64,000 bases of DNA, taken from contig NZ_BMDJ01000002.1 of the NCBI RefSeq assembly GCF_014635725.1, positions 310,001 to 374,000 of the forward strand, in the 5' to 3' direction. Origin of the DNA: Pedobacter mendelii. GTDB lineage: Bacteria > Bacteroidota > Bacteroidia > Sphingobacteriales > Sphingobacteriaceae. The notes beneath the pieces are model-generated. The model was not told where the DNA came from and did no database searches. It worked only from the letters and a program-made list of their open reading frames with translations. Shown here in pieces: positions 45,215 through 55,934 of the stretch (within the stretch, counting starts at the first letter, position 1; every line of letters starts with the position of its first letter). The position numbers and the translations under genes were made by a program.

Positions 45215-47302
45215 TTAAGGCTGCACAGTTACCATAGCGATACCCGATTTACTTTGGTCCGGATATACTGCCTGAACGCCATATTTCGATCCGGCCACAG
45301 CAGTTTGATTGTCTACAAAAAACAATGTAGCCGCATCGGCTGATTTATATTGAACCAGGCCTTTACCGCCATCTTTGTACACAATATAAAACACTGGTTT
45401 ATCACCTGTTAGTGTCCAATTTAAACGAATCCCTTTTTTATCGTCCTGTTTAGCCGTTAAGGCCGATACAGCACTTTGATGATCTACTGCCCTAGCAGAT
45501 GCACTTAACGGAAAACTCGTTAAGGAGGACATTTGAAATACATCAATGGTTTGTATACCATATTCATAATTTGTTCCGGCAACAGCCGTTGAGTCACTAT
45601 AAGATGTGGCCAGTTTACCAAGTTTGGCTAAAGGCTTCCAGGTGGTATCACCAGATAAACGGCGAAGAATCTGTACACCCATAATTTCATCATCCGGCGG
45701 GAAGCCGAATGTAAAATTTATCGCTTTCTTAGTTACATTGAAACCGGAAATCACCGGAGCAGGTGAAGGATTCTTTTTGGGCCTGATCAATTCCAGAACT
45801 TCTGAAAAGTTACTGTGATTATTATTGCCATCCAGTGCAACCACTTTATAATAAAGTTTCCGGTTCAATAAAGTAAAGCTAATGCTATCGGTAAATGTGG
45901 TATCACGCACCAGATCGGCGGTAACCGGAGAAAAAGTACTGGTAGGATTATTTGAAACAAATATCCGGTAGGCATATACATTATCTGTATAATCCAAATT
46001 CCAGCTTACCTTAACTTTTCCCGATCGATCCACGATCCCCTTCAAACCCAGTGGGGCCTTTGGTGGAATGGAATCGCTCGCAAAAACAAAAGGAATGTTG
46101 GAAAAAGCATAGTTCCCGGCTGTATCAATGGAAATGAGCTGATAATATACGCCGCCTTCGAGCTTGCCTGGTTTATCGGTAAAGGTAGTGGTGCCATTAG
46201 GAAGAATTTCCTTATGCGCAGCCTCGTCCAGCACTTCACGGTTTCTGCCTCTCCTGATTACAAAACCTTTTAATGGCCTGCCCTTTATTTCTGCCTGGCT
46301 CCATTGCAGGATAACACTGCCGTTTGCAACCGTTTGAGCCGTAAGGTGCCCGGCCGGTGGCGCATCTTGGTTCATGGCAGTTGCAGAAACAGTGGGGCAA
46401 TAATAGCTCGTATCGCCAAATGCATCGATCCCGTTGACCCGGTAAAACCACTTTTTGTAATTGGCCACAGAATCGGAAAAAACAAAATCTTTAGTGGTCG
46501 TATCGGATTTACTGTAGGCCAGTGGAAGTTTATTTAGACGCCTAAAGCTTTTTCCATCAATAGATCGTTCAATATTGTAAGAGGTGTAGTTGTTGTACAG
46601 ATCTTTTTTGGGCCAGTAAATTTCAATCGCCTGGTCCTTGCCCCTGGCCTGTACCGACCTCGGCGCATATACTTCATCTTTTAAATAACCGGCATAAATA
46701 TAATATGCGGTATCTACACTAAAAGCCGGATGACTCGCAGCAGGATATACCCGGTAGGTATATTTATATTTTGGCTTCACTTTAATCGGATCTTCGTATC
46801 TAAAACCCATCGCTGTTGCGGCAGATGGAGAGAGATCGGCAGCCAGCATGGCCATAGTGAAGTTGTTGTTGTAAACCATGGAAGCCAGCCGGATACTGTC
46901 TAAATCCGTATCGGATTTAACCGAAACCCCCATATTTCCGTACAGGGCCTGGGCAGCCATCATCATGTATTTATCGCTCATATTCAGCACGCCGGGCTTC
47001 TGAAACTCAGCCGCCGACCAAGGTTTAACAGGTGTCTTATTTACCCGTATCCATTGCTGATCGGTCAGTTTATTATTTTCATCAAGCACCGCACGATCGA
47101 TCCACACGCCTGCTTGCTGCAGAAATGGCCAGGCAATGGAATTGTTGATGCCCCAGCGTAAAACAATCTTATCGTTGTATCCCTTTGCTTTAAGAATCAG
47201 ATCAGACTTGATCCGCTCATCAACCGGTTTTGTTGTTTTTGTCTGGCTTTCTGCCGCCTTGGAGAAACACAGCATACTTAAAAGGATTAGGAAGTATTTC
47301 AT
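45215..47302 (-). CDS. Secreted multi-fibronectin-type-III protein
   Basis: About 695 residues from the ATG opening MKYFLILLSMLCFSKAAESQ; the longer frame overlaps the upstream gene. After about 215 residues of unassigned sequence come about five fibronectin-III-like repeats of 85-95 residues, recognised by strands such as IEIYWPKKDLYNNYTSYNIE, VILQWSQAEIKGRPLKGFVI, VKVSWNLDYTDNVYAYRIFV and IRLNWTLTG. No catalytic domain or C-terminal sorting signal was seen. It is the third gene of an operon with a giant secreted protein and a barrel; a structural or adhesive surface role is likely. Confidence 0.78.
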   Translation of the reverse strand: MKYFLILLSMLCFSKAAESQTKTTKPVDERIKSDLILKAKGYNDKIVLRWGINNSIAWPFLQQAGVWIDRAVLDENNKLTDQQWIRVNKTPVKPWSAAEFQKPGVLNMSDKYMMMAAQALYGNMGVSVKSDTDLDSIRLASMVYNNNFTMAMLAADLSPSAATAMGFRYEDPIKVKPKYKYTYRVYPAASHPAFSVDTAYYIYAGYLKDEVYAPRSVQARGKDQAIEIYWPKKDLYNNYTSYNIERSIDGKSFRRLNKLPLAYSKSDTTTKDFVFSDSVANYKKWFYRVNGIDAFGDTSYYCPTVSATAMNQDAPPAGHLTAQTVANGSVILQWSQAEIKGRPLKGFVIRRGRNREVLDEAAHKEILPNGTTTFTDKPGKLEGGVYYQLISIDTAGNYAFSNIPFVFASDSIPPKAPLGLKGIVDRSGKVKVSWNLDYTDNVYAYRIFVSNNPTSTFSPVTADLVRDTTFTDSISFTLLNRKLYYKVVALDGNNNHSNFSEVLELIRPKKNPSPAPVISGFNVTKKAINFTFGFPPDDEIMGVQILRRLSGDTTWKPLAKLGKLATSYSDSTAVAGTNYEYGIQTIDVFQMSSLTSFPLSASARAVDHQSAVSALTAKQDDKKGIRLNWTLTGDKPVFYIVYKDGGKGLVQYKSADAATLFFVDNQTAVAGSKYGVQAVYPDQSKSGIAMVTVQP

Positions 47303-47318
47303 AGTTTTAAAATGATCA

Positions 47319-50300
47319 TTATCTGATACCATTAATTTTAGGAACGTTTACATTTATTTTCGGTACGGTTAATCCGGAAGAACCAACAATATTTTGAGCA
47401 CCCGAACCCAAACTCTTCTGGAAGTTATCCATTGCCAAGCCGAAGCCTGGCAGGTATGATATGGCATCTGCAGGATATCCAAGGTCTTTTTTGGCTTGAA
47501 GAATACCTTGAAGAGCATTATTGCTTGCAACCACCACACCTACACCAGACAAAGCATGCACACTGATACTTTCGTAGTAATCAACTGTACCGGAGCTTGC
47601 CGCTGTGCCCGCAGTTGCAAAACCAGGGAGGTTAATTTGCCCGTTGTATTTACCGATTGAAACCTGGCTTACCACTCGGCCAGCAATTGAATTGCTATTA
47701 TTTGGAGTAGGGTTATTCCCCGAAGCTCCCTGGGTTGTCGTGGCTGGCTCATATCCATAATTGTTGTTCTTAAAGTTAATTTCGTATAGGTTTGGCTGCA
47801 TTAATGGGGTTTGTGATGGATACCCATTTACCATTGAAGTGTTGATCCCACCGGCAGAAGGTGTCCAGGCTGCTGTTTGAAACGACCAGGTTAAATTTTT
47901 GCCCGGTCCGAAAGCCGTTGTGCTAAAATCTTTATACAGCTGAGACATCCGGGTTTGATCAATGTTGCTGTTATAAGAATTTAAACCGCTTCGTGCCATC
48001 ATACCGATCCATGTACGTGTGGCAGGGATGGTAGTAGAACTTGGCAGGATGACATTTCTGAGCACATCATTACCATCGAGCAGGTTGAAAGGCTCCGAGG
48101 CTTTAAATTCATATTGTACATTCAGCACCTTCATCGTTTTGGTGGCAACATCTGGTGCCCAGTTGAAGTTTTGAAGATTCACTTCTTTTGAATTGCTGAG
48201 TGTAGCTTCAGCACCACCAACAATCAATTTGGTGATTTTCATGCTGTTAAACTTGGTTCGGTAATCGGTAGTGGCGCCAGTTTTAAAGTACCAGGCCAAA
48301 AGTTCCTGTTCATTGCTCTTCATAGCTAAAGCATTCATTACCAATGCACGGTCGTTTATTTTATAGATCAAATTTATCGTACTCGTCCTTGCCTTTAAAA
48401 TGGTTGTCGAATTTGGATTATCCGGCGCATCGATCGCATCGCCTTTAAGATAAACCTTTAAAGCAACATCTGCCGATTGTGGTAGTGAAGTTAAAGGAAA
48501 CCGCCATAATTTACCGCCTTCCAATATGGTTACCGGGATATCCAATGATTTCACATTTCCTGCGCTTAAATTCACTACCCTAACAAAGGGTTTCGGATTG
48601 CTAACTTTCAGATCAAAACCCTGCTCGGTCATACCAACAAGCATCCGGATGTATCCAAAGCCGCCATCAGTTTCTACCTGGTTAAGGGCATTGATCGGGA
48701 AAGCCTGTTGCCTGTGGTAAGGCATCAATTCTTGCACATTCCAGATGGGAATCGTTTTTGGACCTTTATCGGTTGTAAAAGTAGAAGTATCCTTATCTAC
48801 ATATACGGATCCATTATCATTCAGCACCGGCTGGAACAAAACATCGAAGGCCTTGCTGTTTTTCATTGGATCCAGCGCAGCCTGACTTTCAAAAAGAACG
48901 CCGGGCATATTGAATTTTTTCAACGTTGCGTTTACTTCAAATGTATATTTTGTATCCGGAAGCAGGGAGGAAATATCATCGCCACTCCCCATGTGAAGCG
49001 AATATACTTTGCTATCATTACGCCGTCCGCTTACTAGTTTATCTGTTCCCCAAGGATATACAAACTGATTGCTGCTAAAGCTTTGACTTCCACCATTTAA
49101 TTTAACCGTTACATCTTCTTTTCCAAAACGGAACAGTCTATATGAAGTTTTCGTGGTGTTGGGATCAACTATTGGTACGATAAAATCGCTTGTGATTGGG
49201 AAATTGAAAGAAACTGATGGCCGCATTAAAGTGTTCTGCAGTCCGCCGTTTTTCCCTGGATTTAAAGTTGCAATCAGATCCAGCCGGTCGTTATTTGCTT
49301 GTTCCGTGCACAGGCTACCCACCTTAAAGGGAATATTAAAATTACCATCTATCAAGCCGTCCATAACCGAAAAATAACCGCCAAGTTCACCATATAAGAA
49401 CATTGGATCGGGTGCACCGGCCGTTACCAATGCCGCAATCCCGGCCTGTAAAAATTCTATTTCCCCTTTAAATCCGAAAACGTTTACCCTTACGCCGCAG
49501 CCTGCGCTTGCACCCACATAAGCTTGTCCATAGGCATACCAACTGGCATTTGAGCCTGCACAAGGCGATTGCCCGGCATCCTTATCAAAAAACTTAAGGC
49601 TTAAATCTGCGCCCATTGCCGCATCCAGATATGCATAAAAAATTGCAAAACTCGGGTGGGCACTAAATTCAACCGTCGCGCCGGTGATCATACCAGAATC
49701 GCTCGTTCCGCCCGACCGTTTATTTTCTGGATTAAGATCCAGGGTTGGGGCAGGATCCCCTTTCATCTGGCCACCATTTTTCTCCTTTTTGGCACCTGAC
49801 ATAATCGCCGTGATCAATGGTGGTACCTTAGGGATATTATCGATCTCGGCGTTGCCAAACTGAAAATACGACTTGGCACCGATGGAAAATAACTTGGCGT
49901 CAAACTTGGCTTCCAGCGGATCGCCCTGATCCCATGGTCTGCCTATTTTTAAGAACCAATGTACACTTGGGTCGCCTTTGGCAACAGTACCACCACCGGC
50001 AAGCATATTTTCTATGGAAAACTCTCCCGCACCTGTTGCGGAGAAAATTGCGGTGGACGGCGGGTATTTTAGACTGAAATTCATCAACATATCAAATTTC
50101 CAGAAATCGCCTTCCCTAAAAAGAATTTCAGTACCAATATGCACCTTACCCATCGCACTTGCTGTACGGTCATCAAAGGTTGGTCCTCCATTATTCATTA
50201 CATTTCCATCTCCATCAATAGCGATCAGGTTTAAGGCACCATTTTGGAATTCCATATTCAAAGACAAACGGCCTTCCAATATATTGCGGCTCTGTAAGCC

Positions 50301-53300
50301 AAAATAGATTCCGGCTATGAATCCAAATGAACTACCATCATCGTTTCGGGGTTTGTATTCAATCCCTGAAAAGCTTTTTATAGAAGAATAATCAGTACTG
50401 GTATTGCTTTCGCCTTCTTTATTGTATGTAGCTGTTGCTGTGCCCCGAACCATGTTATAATAGGCACCCCCGGCAAAACCGTATAAAGTGGTACCCGGAA
50501 ACATTGGAATTCCACCTTTGCCGAGATCAAGCATAGCATCTACATAGAAAAACTGGAAATTACCTGATGTTGCTTTTCGGCTGCCAAACAGGCCTTTCAT
50601 TGCGAATGATTGCTGAAATCCCGGTAAGGTAACCGTTAAACCACCCGACAAGCCACGATCAACTGCTCCATCCGGTCCGGGACTATTAAAATAGTTGATT
50701 TCCCCTTCAAGTTTCATTCCTGCTAAGTTGGCATTGGCCTCCAGGTGTACAAGATCTAAACTACCATCCAGTTTTTTCCACCATTTCCTTAAACCACCAC
50801 CTGCATTGGTATTGGCATAAAAACTAAAACCCAGGTCGGCCTTCGGAATGAAATTTACCCCATTTACCAATTCCATATGGGTAAGGATATGAAAACCTGC
50901 CTGCCCATTGCTAAAGTAGGGATCAACGCTTGTTACAGAGAAGTTAAAGCCCATCAGGCTCTGCTGACCGCTGAATATAGATGAATTATAGCCATCTTCC
51001 TCTGCATAGGAATAACGTGGCCCACCAATCATGCCATACATGGGTTCATCGGGGAATACCGCACTGTTAGCTGGTGGGCTTCCAACACCCATGTCAAAAT
51101 TACCAGGGGAAAACAAGGTGCCTTCAGTTGAAAATTTCATATTCTGAAAGCGCATATAACCCAGGGTAATATCATCCAGATGCGGAATTTCAGCATCAAC
51201 CGTGAGTTCACCGTGTATGGTTGCCTCTGCTTTAAAGCCATTGCTCCCTGCCGAGATCAGGATGTTCGACCCATTATCTATCCGGGCGTGTGCCCATAAG
51301 GCAGAGAACTCCAGGTCATTTTTTGTTTTAACTGTAAATTGAAAAGATAAACCTTGCCCCGCCGGAGCAGTTAGTGTTGTACTGTACTCAAGTTGGTTCC
51401 TCGTTTCAGCTGTTTGATCACCTGAAGCGGGCAACATTAATTTACCAACCATGCTGCCACTGGTAAGTTTACTTTTAAAGAAATTGATCCCAATATTATC
51501 AACAGAGAAGAACCAGCCGCCTAAACTGCCATCTCCAAGCGTTAATGGCGCCGTTAGCGTTTGAACCCTTCCGGAAATACCACCGTCGAAAATCAGGTTG
51601 GTTGCAGCAATAACAATTGGCTTGCTATCTGTCCGTTTGATGATGGATGGAAGTTCTACGTTAAGCAATGGAATATAAAAGCCGGTCCATGTTGGACTGG
51701 AAGTATCAATAAAATCACCATTTGAACCCTCAATACGTGGTGGCATTTTAGGGTCATTCTCCTGAGTTGAATGATCATATACAATTTTTTGCTGCACGTC
51801 ATTTCCATCTTTCATGGAAAATTTGAAATCCGCTAAACCTGCGATATGAAAAGGTTCTAAATCAATGTAGGCCATCCAGTTGCTCCAGCCTTGTTTGGCA
51901 TCGGCTTCGATGGTGGCCTTCACCTCATTGTTTCCTGTTGCAGAAACTAGTAATGCTTTTGGAAAAGTATATTCTGCTTTAATGTGCAGGTTGGTGAATT
52001 TCCCCTTTTCGAAAGTTACAAAAGTACCTGATGCGGGTATACCACTTGATTTTTTCAGGGATAAACCCAGCGCCTCAATGTTAAGATCTTCAGCGAGGTA
52101 TAGTGTAGCCTCCTTACAAAAGCTTAAACCATCCAAACAAATGCCTTTAGCACTCAATGCAACTCGGGTATTGCCATCCGGGATCTGGATCACCGTAGCG
52201 GCCTCAAACCAGGCCTGATCGGCCCTGAAGTGAATGCCCATTACACCAATGGTAACCGGGCCTTCATCTAATCCCAAAGGCAACTCAAACCCAAAGGTTG
52301 AAGGCACTTGCTTAATGGAAGATAACAACTGATCCTTGTTCGTATCGAAAAACGAACCCAAGTTGGTTACCTGATCCTTGCTCATGCTAATGGTAGGCAC
52401 TTCGGGTGGATCGGCAGTCGGGATAAGCGACATACCGCTGGCGGATAAAATACCATCAACCTTGCCACTAATCATCTGCAATTGTGCGTTTACATTCAGG
52501 TCAGAGAATTCTACCCTTACTTTTAAACCAGGGATGTCGCCGATAAAAGGTAAAGGAACAGTGCCTTTGCCACTTAACACACCATTGGTATTTTTTAGTT
52601 CAAAGATCTTCATTTTGTATTTTCCGACCGTGATCTCAGATGACGAATTAACCGCAGCATTATTGATCGTGCCGCTGGGTACAATCTCTTTACAACTACA
52701 ATTCGGCACACCGGTAACATTAGCATTTTGCGGTGCATTTGGTACTACCTCCGGAACAACCGCTGCAATAGTATTCTGACCTAAATAGGTAAAGGAAGTT
52801 ACTTCACTCCTCCCCTGGTTCCGGAATACAGCCTGATTGGTTAGATCGTAAGCCTCAACCATCAAGGCATATTTTCGACCCGGTGTTAAGGCCTGGTCTT
52901 TGGGTTGGTATTGATAAAAGTTAATTGATGTTTCTTCTGCAAAAAAATAAGGTTCCCTGGCTGTCATTATCGCATCATTCGGATTTTGATTGCCCAGCAT
53001 TTCCACCATCCGGATCTTATACCGGATCGATGGCGGGGTACCTACAGGCGTATTCCAGCGAAAAATCAGACCCAATGGGTTGGTTACTTCGGCTTCATCC
53101 ATTGGACTTATAATGGTTGGTGGTTCGAGGCTGCTAATCGTAAAATAGTTGCTGCAACCCGTTAGGTCAGAACTAATAGGCTCATTGGTATCGTAATCAT
53201 AAGCGCGGATACACAATTGGTACGAACCTTCTGGCAAACCACCTTTATTGATGAAATCATCCTGCGTGATGCCGGTATACTCAAGTTGCGTATATTCAAA

Positions 53301-53630
53301 AAAATCAGAGATATTGGTGCCATTCAGCATTTTGGTTTCACCAGGAGCCATTTCAATGGGGCTTCCACTCCGGTAATTCTGTTTTACGCGGATCACAATA
53401 CCGTTGTCGCCGGTAACCGTTCCACGCAACTGAACTTTATACGGCCTTGTATTTCTTGGATCAGCCCTTACGGCGATCACCATCATTTGCGGCCGCGATG
53501 CATAGTCGGTAAACTTAGTCGGATAGGGTGGCAAAATCTGGATAGATACACTGATTTGTGCTAAAGCCCCCAGGTGGAGCATCAGGAAGGCAAGGATCAG
53601 ATAATGTTTTAGCGTAAATCGAATTTTCAT
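47319..53630 (-). CDS. Giant secreted surface protein (2103 residues)
   Basis: A signal peptide (LKHYLILAFLMLHLGALAQ) is followed by an N-terminal module (about 25-285) with Ig-like strands: PRNTRPYKVQLRGTVTGDNG, then PPTIISPMDEAEVTNPLGLI and FRWNTPVG. This arrangement resembles the TANFOR-type proteins of Bacteroidota. The middle (about 330-1500) is a long beta-rich, Gly- and Asp-rich series with recurring 'AKGICLDGLSFCKEATLYLA'-like and barrel-like strands, without recognised catalytic motifs. The C-terminal 600 residues are again Ig-like. It starts four bases after the barrel gene and is followed 16 bases later by the FN3 gene. The three probably form one outer-surface system. Confidence 0.75.
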   Translation of the reverse strand: MKIRFTLKHYLILAFLMLHLGALAQISVSIQILPPYPTKFTDYASRPQMMVIAVRADPRNTRPYKVQLRGTVTGDNGIVIRVKQNYRSGSPIEMAPGETKMLNGTNISDFFEYTQLEYTGITQDDFINKGGLPEGSYQLCIRAYDYDTNEPISSDLTGCSNYFTISSLEPPTIISPMDEAEVTNPLGLIFRWNTPVGTPPSIRYKIRMVEMLGNQNPNDAIMTAREPYFFAEETSINFYQYQPKDQALTPGRKYALMVEAYDLTNQAVFRNQGRSEVTSFTYLGQNTIAAVVPEVVPNAPQNANVTGVPNCSCKEIVPSGTINNAAVNSSSEITVGKYKMKIFELKNTNGVLSGKGTVPLPFIGDIPGLKVRVEFSDLNVNAQLQMISGKVDGILSASGMSLIPTADPPEVPTISMSKDQVTNLGSFFDTNKDQLLSSIKQVPSTFGFELPLGLDEGPVTIGVMGIHFRADQAWFEAATVIQIPDGNTRVALSAKGICLDGLSFCKEATLYLAEDLNIEALGLSLKKSSGIPASGTFVTFEKGKFTNLHIKAEYTFPKALLVSATGNNEVKATIEADAKQGWSNWMAYIDLEPFHIAGLADFKFSMKDGNDVQQKIVYDHSTQENDPKMPPRIEGSNGDFIDTSSPTWTGFYIPLLNVELPSIIKRTDSKPIVIAATNLIFDGGISGRVQTLTAPLTLGDGSLGGWFFSVDNIGINFFKSKLTSGSMVGKLMLPASGDQTAETRNQLEYSTTLTAPAGQGLSFQFTVKTKNDLEFSALWAHARIDNGSNILISAGSNGFKAEATIHGELTVDAEIPHLDDITLGYMRFQNMKFSTEGTLFSPGNFDMGVGSPPANSAVFPDEPMYGMIGGPRYSYAEEDGYNSSIFSGQQSLMGFNFSVTSVDPYFSNGQAGFHILTHMELVNGVNFIPKADLGFSFYANTNAGGGLRKWWKKLDGSLDLVHLEANANLAGMKLEGEINYFNSPGPDGAVDRGLSGGLTVTLPGFQQSFAMKGLFGSRKATSGNFQFFYVDAMLDLGKGGIPMFPGTTLYGFAGGAYYNMVRGTATATYNKEGESNTSTDYSSIKSFSGIEYKPRNDDGSSFGFIAGIYFGLQSRNILEGRLSLNMEFQNGALNLIAIDGDGNVMNNGGPTFDDRTASAMGKVHIGTEILFREGDFWKFDMLMNFSLKYPPSTAIFSATGAGEFSIENMLAGGGTVAKGDPSVHWFLKIGRPWDQGDPLEAKFDAKLFSIGAKSYFQFGNAEIDNIPKVPPLITAIMSGAKKEKNGGQMKGDPAPTLDLNPENKRSGGTSDSGMITGATVEFSAHPSFAIFYAYLDAAMGADLSLKFFDKDAGQSPCAGSNASWYAYGQAYVGASAGCGVRVNVFGFKGEIEFLQAGIAALVTAGAPDPMFLYGELGGYFSVMDGLIDGNFNIPFKVGSLCTEQANNDRLDLIATLNPGKNGGLQNTLMRPSVSFNFPITSDFIVPIVDPNTTKTSYRLFRFGKEDVTVKLNGGSQSFSSNQFVYPWGTDKLVSGRRNDSKVYSLHMGSGDDISSLLPDTKYTFEVNATLKKFNMPGVLFESQAALDPMKNSKAFDVLFQPVLNDNGSVYVDKDTSTFTTDKGPKTIPIWNVQELMPYHRQQAFPINALNQVETDGGFGYIRMLVGMTEQGFDLKVSNPKPFVRVVNLSAGNVKSLDIPVTILEGGKLWRFPLTSLPQSADVALKVYLKGDAIDAPDNPNSTTILKARTSTINLIYKINDRALVMNALAMKSNEQELLAWYFKTGATTDYRTKFNSMKITKLIVGGAEATLSNSKEVNLQNFNWAPDVATKTMKVLNVQYEFKASEPFNLLDGNDVLRNVILPSSTTIPATRTWIGMMARSGLNSYNSNIDQTRMSQLYKDFSTTAFGPGKNLTWSFQTAAWTPSAGGINTSMVNGYPSQTPLMQPNLYEINFKNNNYGYEPATTTQGASGNNPTPNNSNSIAGRVVSQVSIGKYNGQINLPGFATAGTAASSGTVDYYESISVHALSGVGVVVASNNALQGILQAKKDLGYPADAISYLPGFGLAMDNFQKSLGSGAQNIVGSSGLTVPKINVNVPKINGIR

Positions 53631-53634
53631 AAGA

Positions 53635-55347
53635 TTAGAATTTAAATTGGTAACTCAATTCTGCACGGGTTTCGGTAAAATTGGATTGTAAAAGGTTAAT
53701 CGCACTGCTCTTATTATTGGTAAGGAACATATTAAAAGAGAGCCGCTGTTTTTTAGTGATTGCATAACCCAGGTTACCTGAGGCATTTACGATAAAACTA
53801 TCGCCGGTTAGATTGTTGTTTGCGCTGGTAAAAGTACCGTTCAAACCAGCCATCAATTTTTGTTTGAGCAAAGGCGTGTTTCCACCCAATGTGAAGCCTG
53901 TAAAGCTATTGTCGAGATTTGAACCTTTCAAATTTGTTTGATTGATGTTGGCATATAAGGTCATTTGTTTCTTCAAAAAGGTGATGCTGTAATTCAAAAA
54001 GTATTGACTGGTTGTAATGTTCCTGGAAGCAGCTGTAGCACTAAAATAATTATTAAAATCATTGAGCTTACTGAAATTTATAGCTGCCGAAATTATATGT
54101 GTTGTTTCGGGATCAGTTAGAAAATAGCGTGGCATAAAGCCGATGGTCTGCGTGGTCTGTACGATTCGCAGCGAATCGGCAAAAATTGCGGTCTGCGGTT
54201 TTTGGTTGTCGGAAAAATTCGTATAGATTACATCAACGCCAAGGGCCTTGGTAATTTCGAAACTGGCATTCGAGGAAGCGATAAGGCGCTTATTTTGTGC
54301 CATCTTTTGTTTTTTAAGGTTATCATGTTGAAAACCTATACTACCGTTTATGCGAATTTTGCCTTTCAGAAAAATAGCATTTGGGCTAACGGTCCAATTT
54401 TCCAGATCGGAATTGAAATAATAAGCGCCCATCGTTTTAAAATCTGGGTCGATGCGTTTGTAATTTACTTTCAGGCCAAATTTTTTAACCTTATAACCGA
54501 TGGAACCCGATAAAGCGGTATAATATTCTGAGGTGCCATTGATGTCGAAAAACTTTTTGGCCTGATCCAGCACTTTATTATTAAGACCATCTAGGCTGAT
54601 GGGCGAACGGATATCCTTGGTGTATAAACTTACGGCACCGGCACTTTCTAAGAATAGATTTTTGAAGAAAGTAAATTTAAAGGAATAACCGAGTACATTA
54701 TTCTGCGCCGGACTAATAATATCCAAATTGGATGGTAGATTTTCAGGTTTCTGGTCGTCATCCTTCGCACTAAGATAACTCAACTCAAAAAAATTGTTAC
54801 TAGAGCCATAACCTAAACGGGCTGCATATCCTTTACGGGTAAATGAAAAAGGGATGAGCGATTGAGAAGTGGTATCGATAGTTGTGGCACGGTTCAAACG
54901 TCCGTACATAAAACCAACACGAAGCTTACCTGGATTGAGCTCAAAACCTGTACCCAATATGGTGTGGCCACCCAAGGTGTACGGTGAAAAAGAAACATTG
55001 CGGTATCCGGCGTGAACAGTAAGCCATTTGTATGTTGGGCTCATGCCGAACTGGTTAAAAGGTTGACTGAAAGAACGGTCAGATTGAGAAAAGCTAAAAG
55101 AAAGCGGCACCTGAAGGTTGTAAATCTGGAAGCTTGGGCTTCCGGTGAGTAGGTAAGTAAAAGGTGCCCGACGATTGGAAATTCCGCTGGCACTGTAAAA
55201 AATACCCCTGGCTTCCACTGCTCCCGAATATGTAAATGGTTTTAATTTCTTAAGGTTGGAGAAATCTTGCGCCTGTAGCTCTTGGAAGAAAATTAGAACA
55301 GGCAGTATAAAAATATAGTTTTTTAAAATCAGTAAGGATTTTACCAT
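53635..55347 (-). CDS. Outer-membrane beta-barrel protein
   Basis: 570 residues with a signal peptide (IFILPVLIFFQELQAQ). From about residue 40 on it is alternating strands with aromatic ends (PFTYLLTGSPSFQIYNLQVP, GYSFKFTFFKNLFLESAG, TQYFLNYSITFLKKQMTLYA) and it ends AELSYQFKF, the terminal-Phe barrel signature. Size fits a 16-24 strand barrel without a plug or TonB region. Function is unknown. It is first in the operon with the 2103-residue protein and the FN3 protein, so it may be their export or anchoring partner. Confidence 0.75.
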   Translation of the reverse strand: MVKSLLILKNYIFILPVLIFFQELQAQDFSNLKKLKPFTYSGAVEARGIFYSASGISNRRAPFTYLLTGSPSFQIYNLQVPLSFSFSQSDRSFSQPFNQFGMSPTYKWLTVHAGYRNVSFSPYTLGGHTILGTGFELNPGKLRVGFMYGRLNRATTIDTTSQSLIPFSFTRKGYAARLGYGSSNNFFELSYLSAKDDDQKPENLPSNLDIISPAQNNVLGYSFKFTFFKNLFLESAGAVSLYTKDIRSPISLDGLNNKVLDQAKKFFDINGTSEYYTALSGSIGYKVKKFGLKVNYKRIDPDFKTMGAYYFNSDLENWTVSPNAIFLKGKIRINGSIGFQHDNLKKQKMAQNKRLIASSNASFEITKALGVDVIYTNFSDNQKPQTAIFADSLRIVQTTQTIGFMPRYFLTDPETTHIISAAINFSKLNDFNNYFSATAASRNITTSQYFLNYSITFLKKQMTLYANINQTNLKGSNLDNSFTGFTLGGNTPLLKQKLMAGLNGTFTSANNNLTGDSFIVNASGNLGYAITKKQRLSFNMFLTNNKSSAINLLQSNFTETRAELSYQFKF

Positions 55348-55781
55348 GATGCCATTGTTTTCAGGGATTCAGAAAGCAAATAGGCAAAATAGAAAAGACT
55401 CTTTTTTAAGCAGTTAGCGAAAGACTAATATTAATGAGCGAAAAGGATTTCTGGATTAGCAAAGAGACTTACAAATATTTAAAGTCTTGTAGTCACGATA
55501 AGTTTGCAGTTAATATGTAAGACTAATTTTTTCTTTTGGTTAGCTTGTTCGGTTTTAAATTGAACCAAAAATTTGAAGTTATCAGAAAAATAGTCTGCGG
55601 CTGTCTAACTGCCAAATTTATATGGATGTATTAATTTAAGCTTTAGCGACCATTTCTGACAATCACCGTATTTTGATAATAGTGGAGAAAGTAGGTGGGC
55701 ACCTGATCGTCTATCAAAAAATATTCTGCTCCTTGTGTAAGTTTTTAAAAATACAAGCAACTAATAGTTGAAAAAGCATAT
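55348..55781. other. Intergenic, probable promoter region of the barrel operon
   Basis: About 430 bases, AT-rich, with no convincing coding frame. It must hold the promoter for the barrel/giant-protein operon. I find no clear TTTG-N19-TAnnTTTG match and no terminator. Confidence 0.45.
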
Positions 55782-55934
55782 ATGAGAACTTTACTACTTT
55801 TGATGGCTGTTTCAATAAGCGCCATATCTTGCGGACCTAACTCATCTCCTGAGAAGCGAATGAATATAAAGAATCAGGAACTTGATCAAAAAGTTGAAGT
55901 GATTTTTAAACAGCAAAAAATATTACGTCTTTAA
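55782..55934 (+). CDS. Small lipoprotein, 50 residues
   Basis: The frame opens MRTLLLLMAVSISAISCGPN: a signal with a lipobox Cys at residue 17, then SSPEKRMNIKNQELDQKVEV, and ends in FKQQKILRL. It is short enough to be missed. The last ten codons overlap the end of the DUF4468 remnant on the other strand, so it may be truncated. The family is not recognised. Confidence 0.5.
   Translation: MRTLLLLMAVSISAISCGPNSSPEKRMNIKNQELDQKVEVIFKQQKILRL

Noticed and set aside
52378..52779. A 133-codon frame antisense to the giant protein
   Set aside because: Shadow frame inside a continuous 2103-codon gene.
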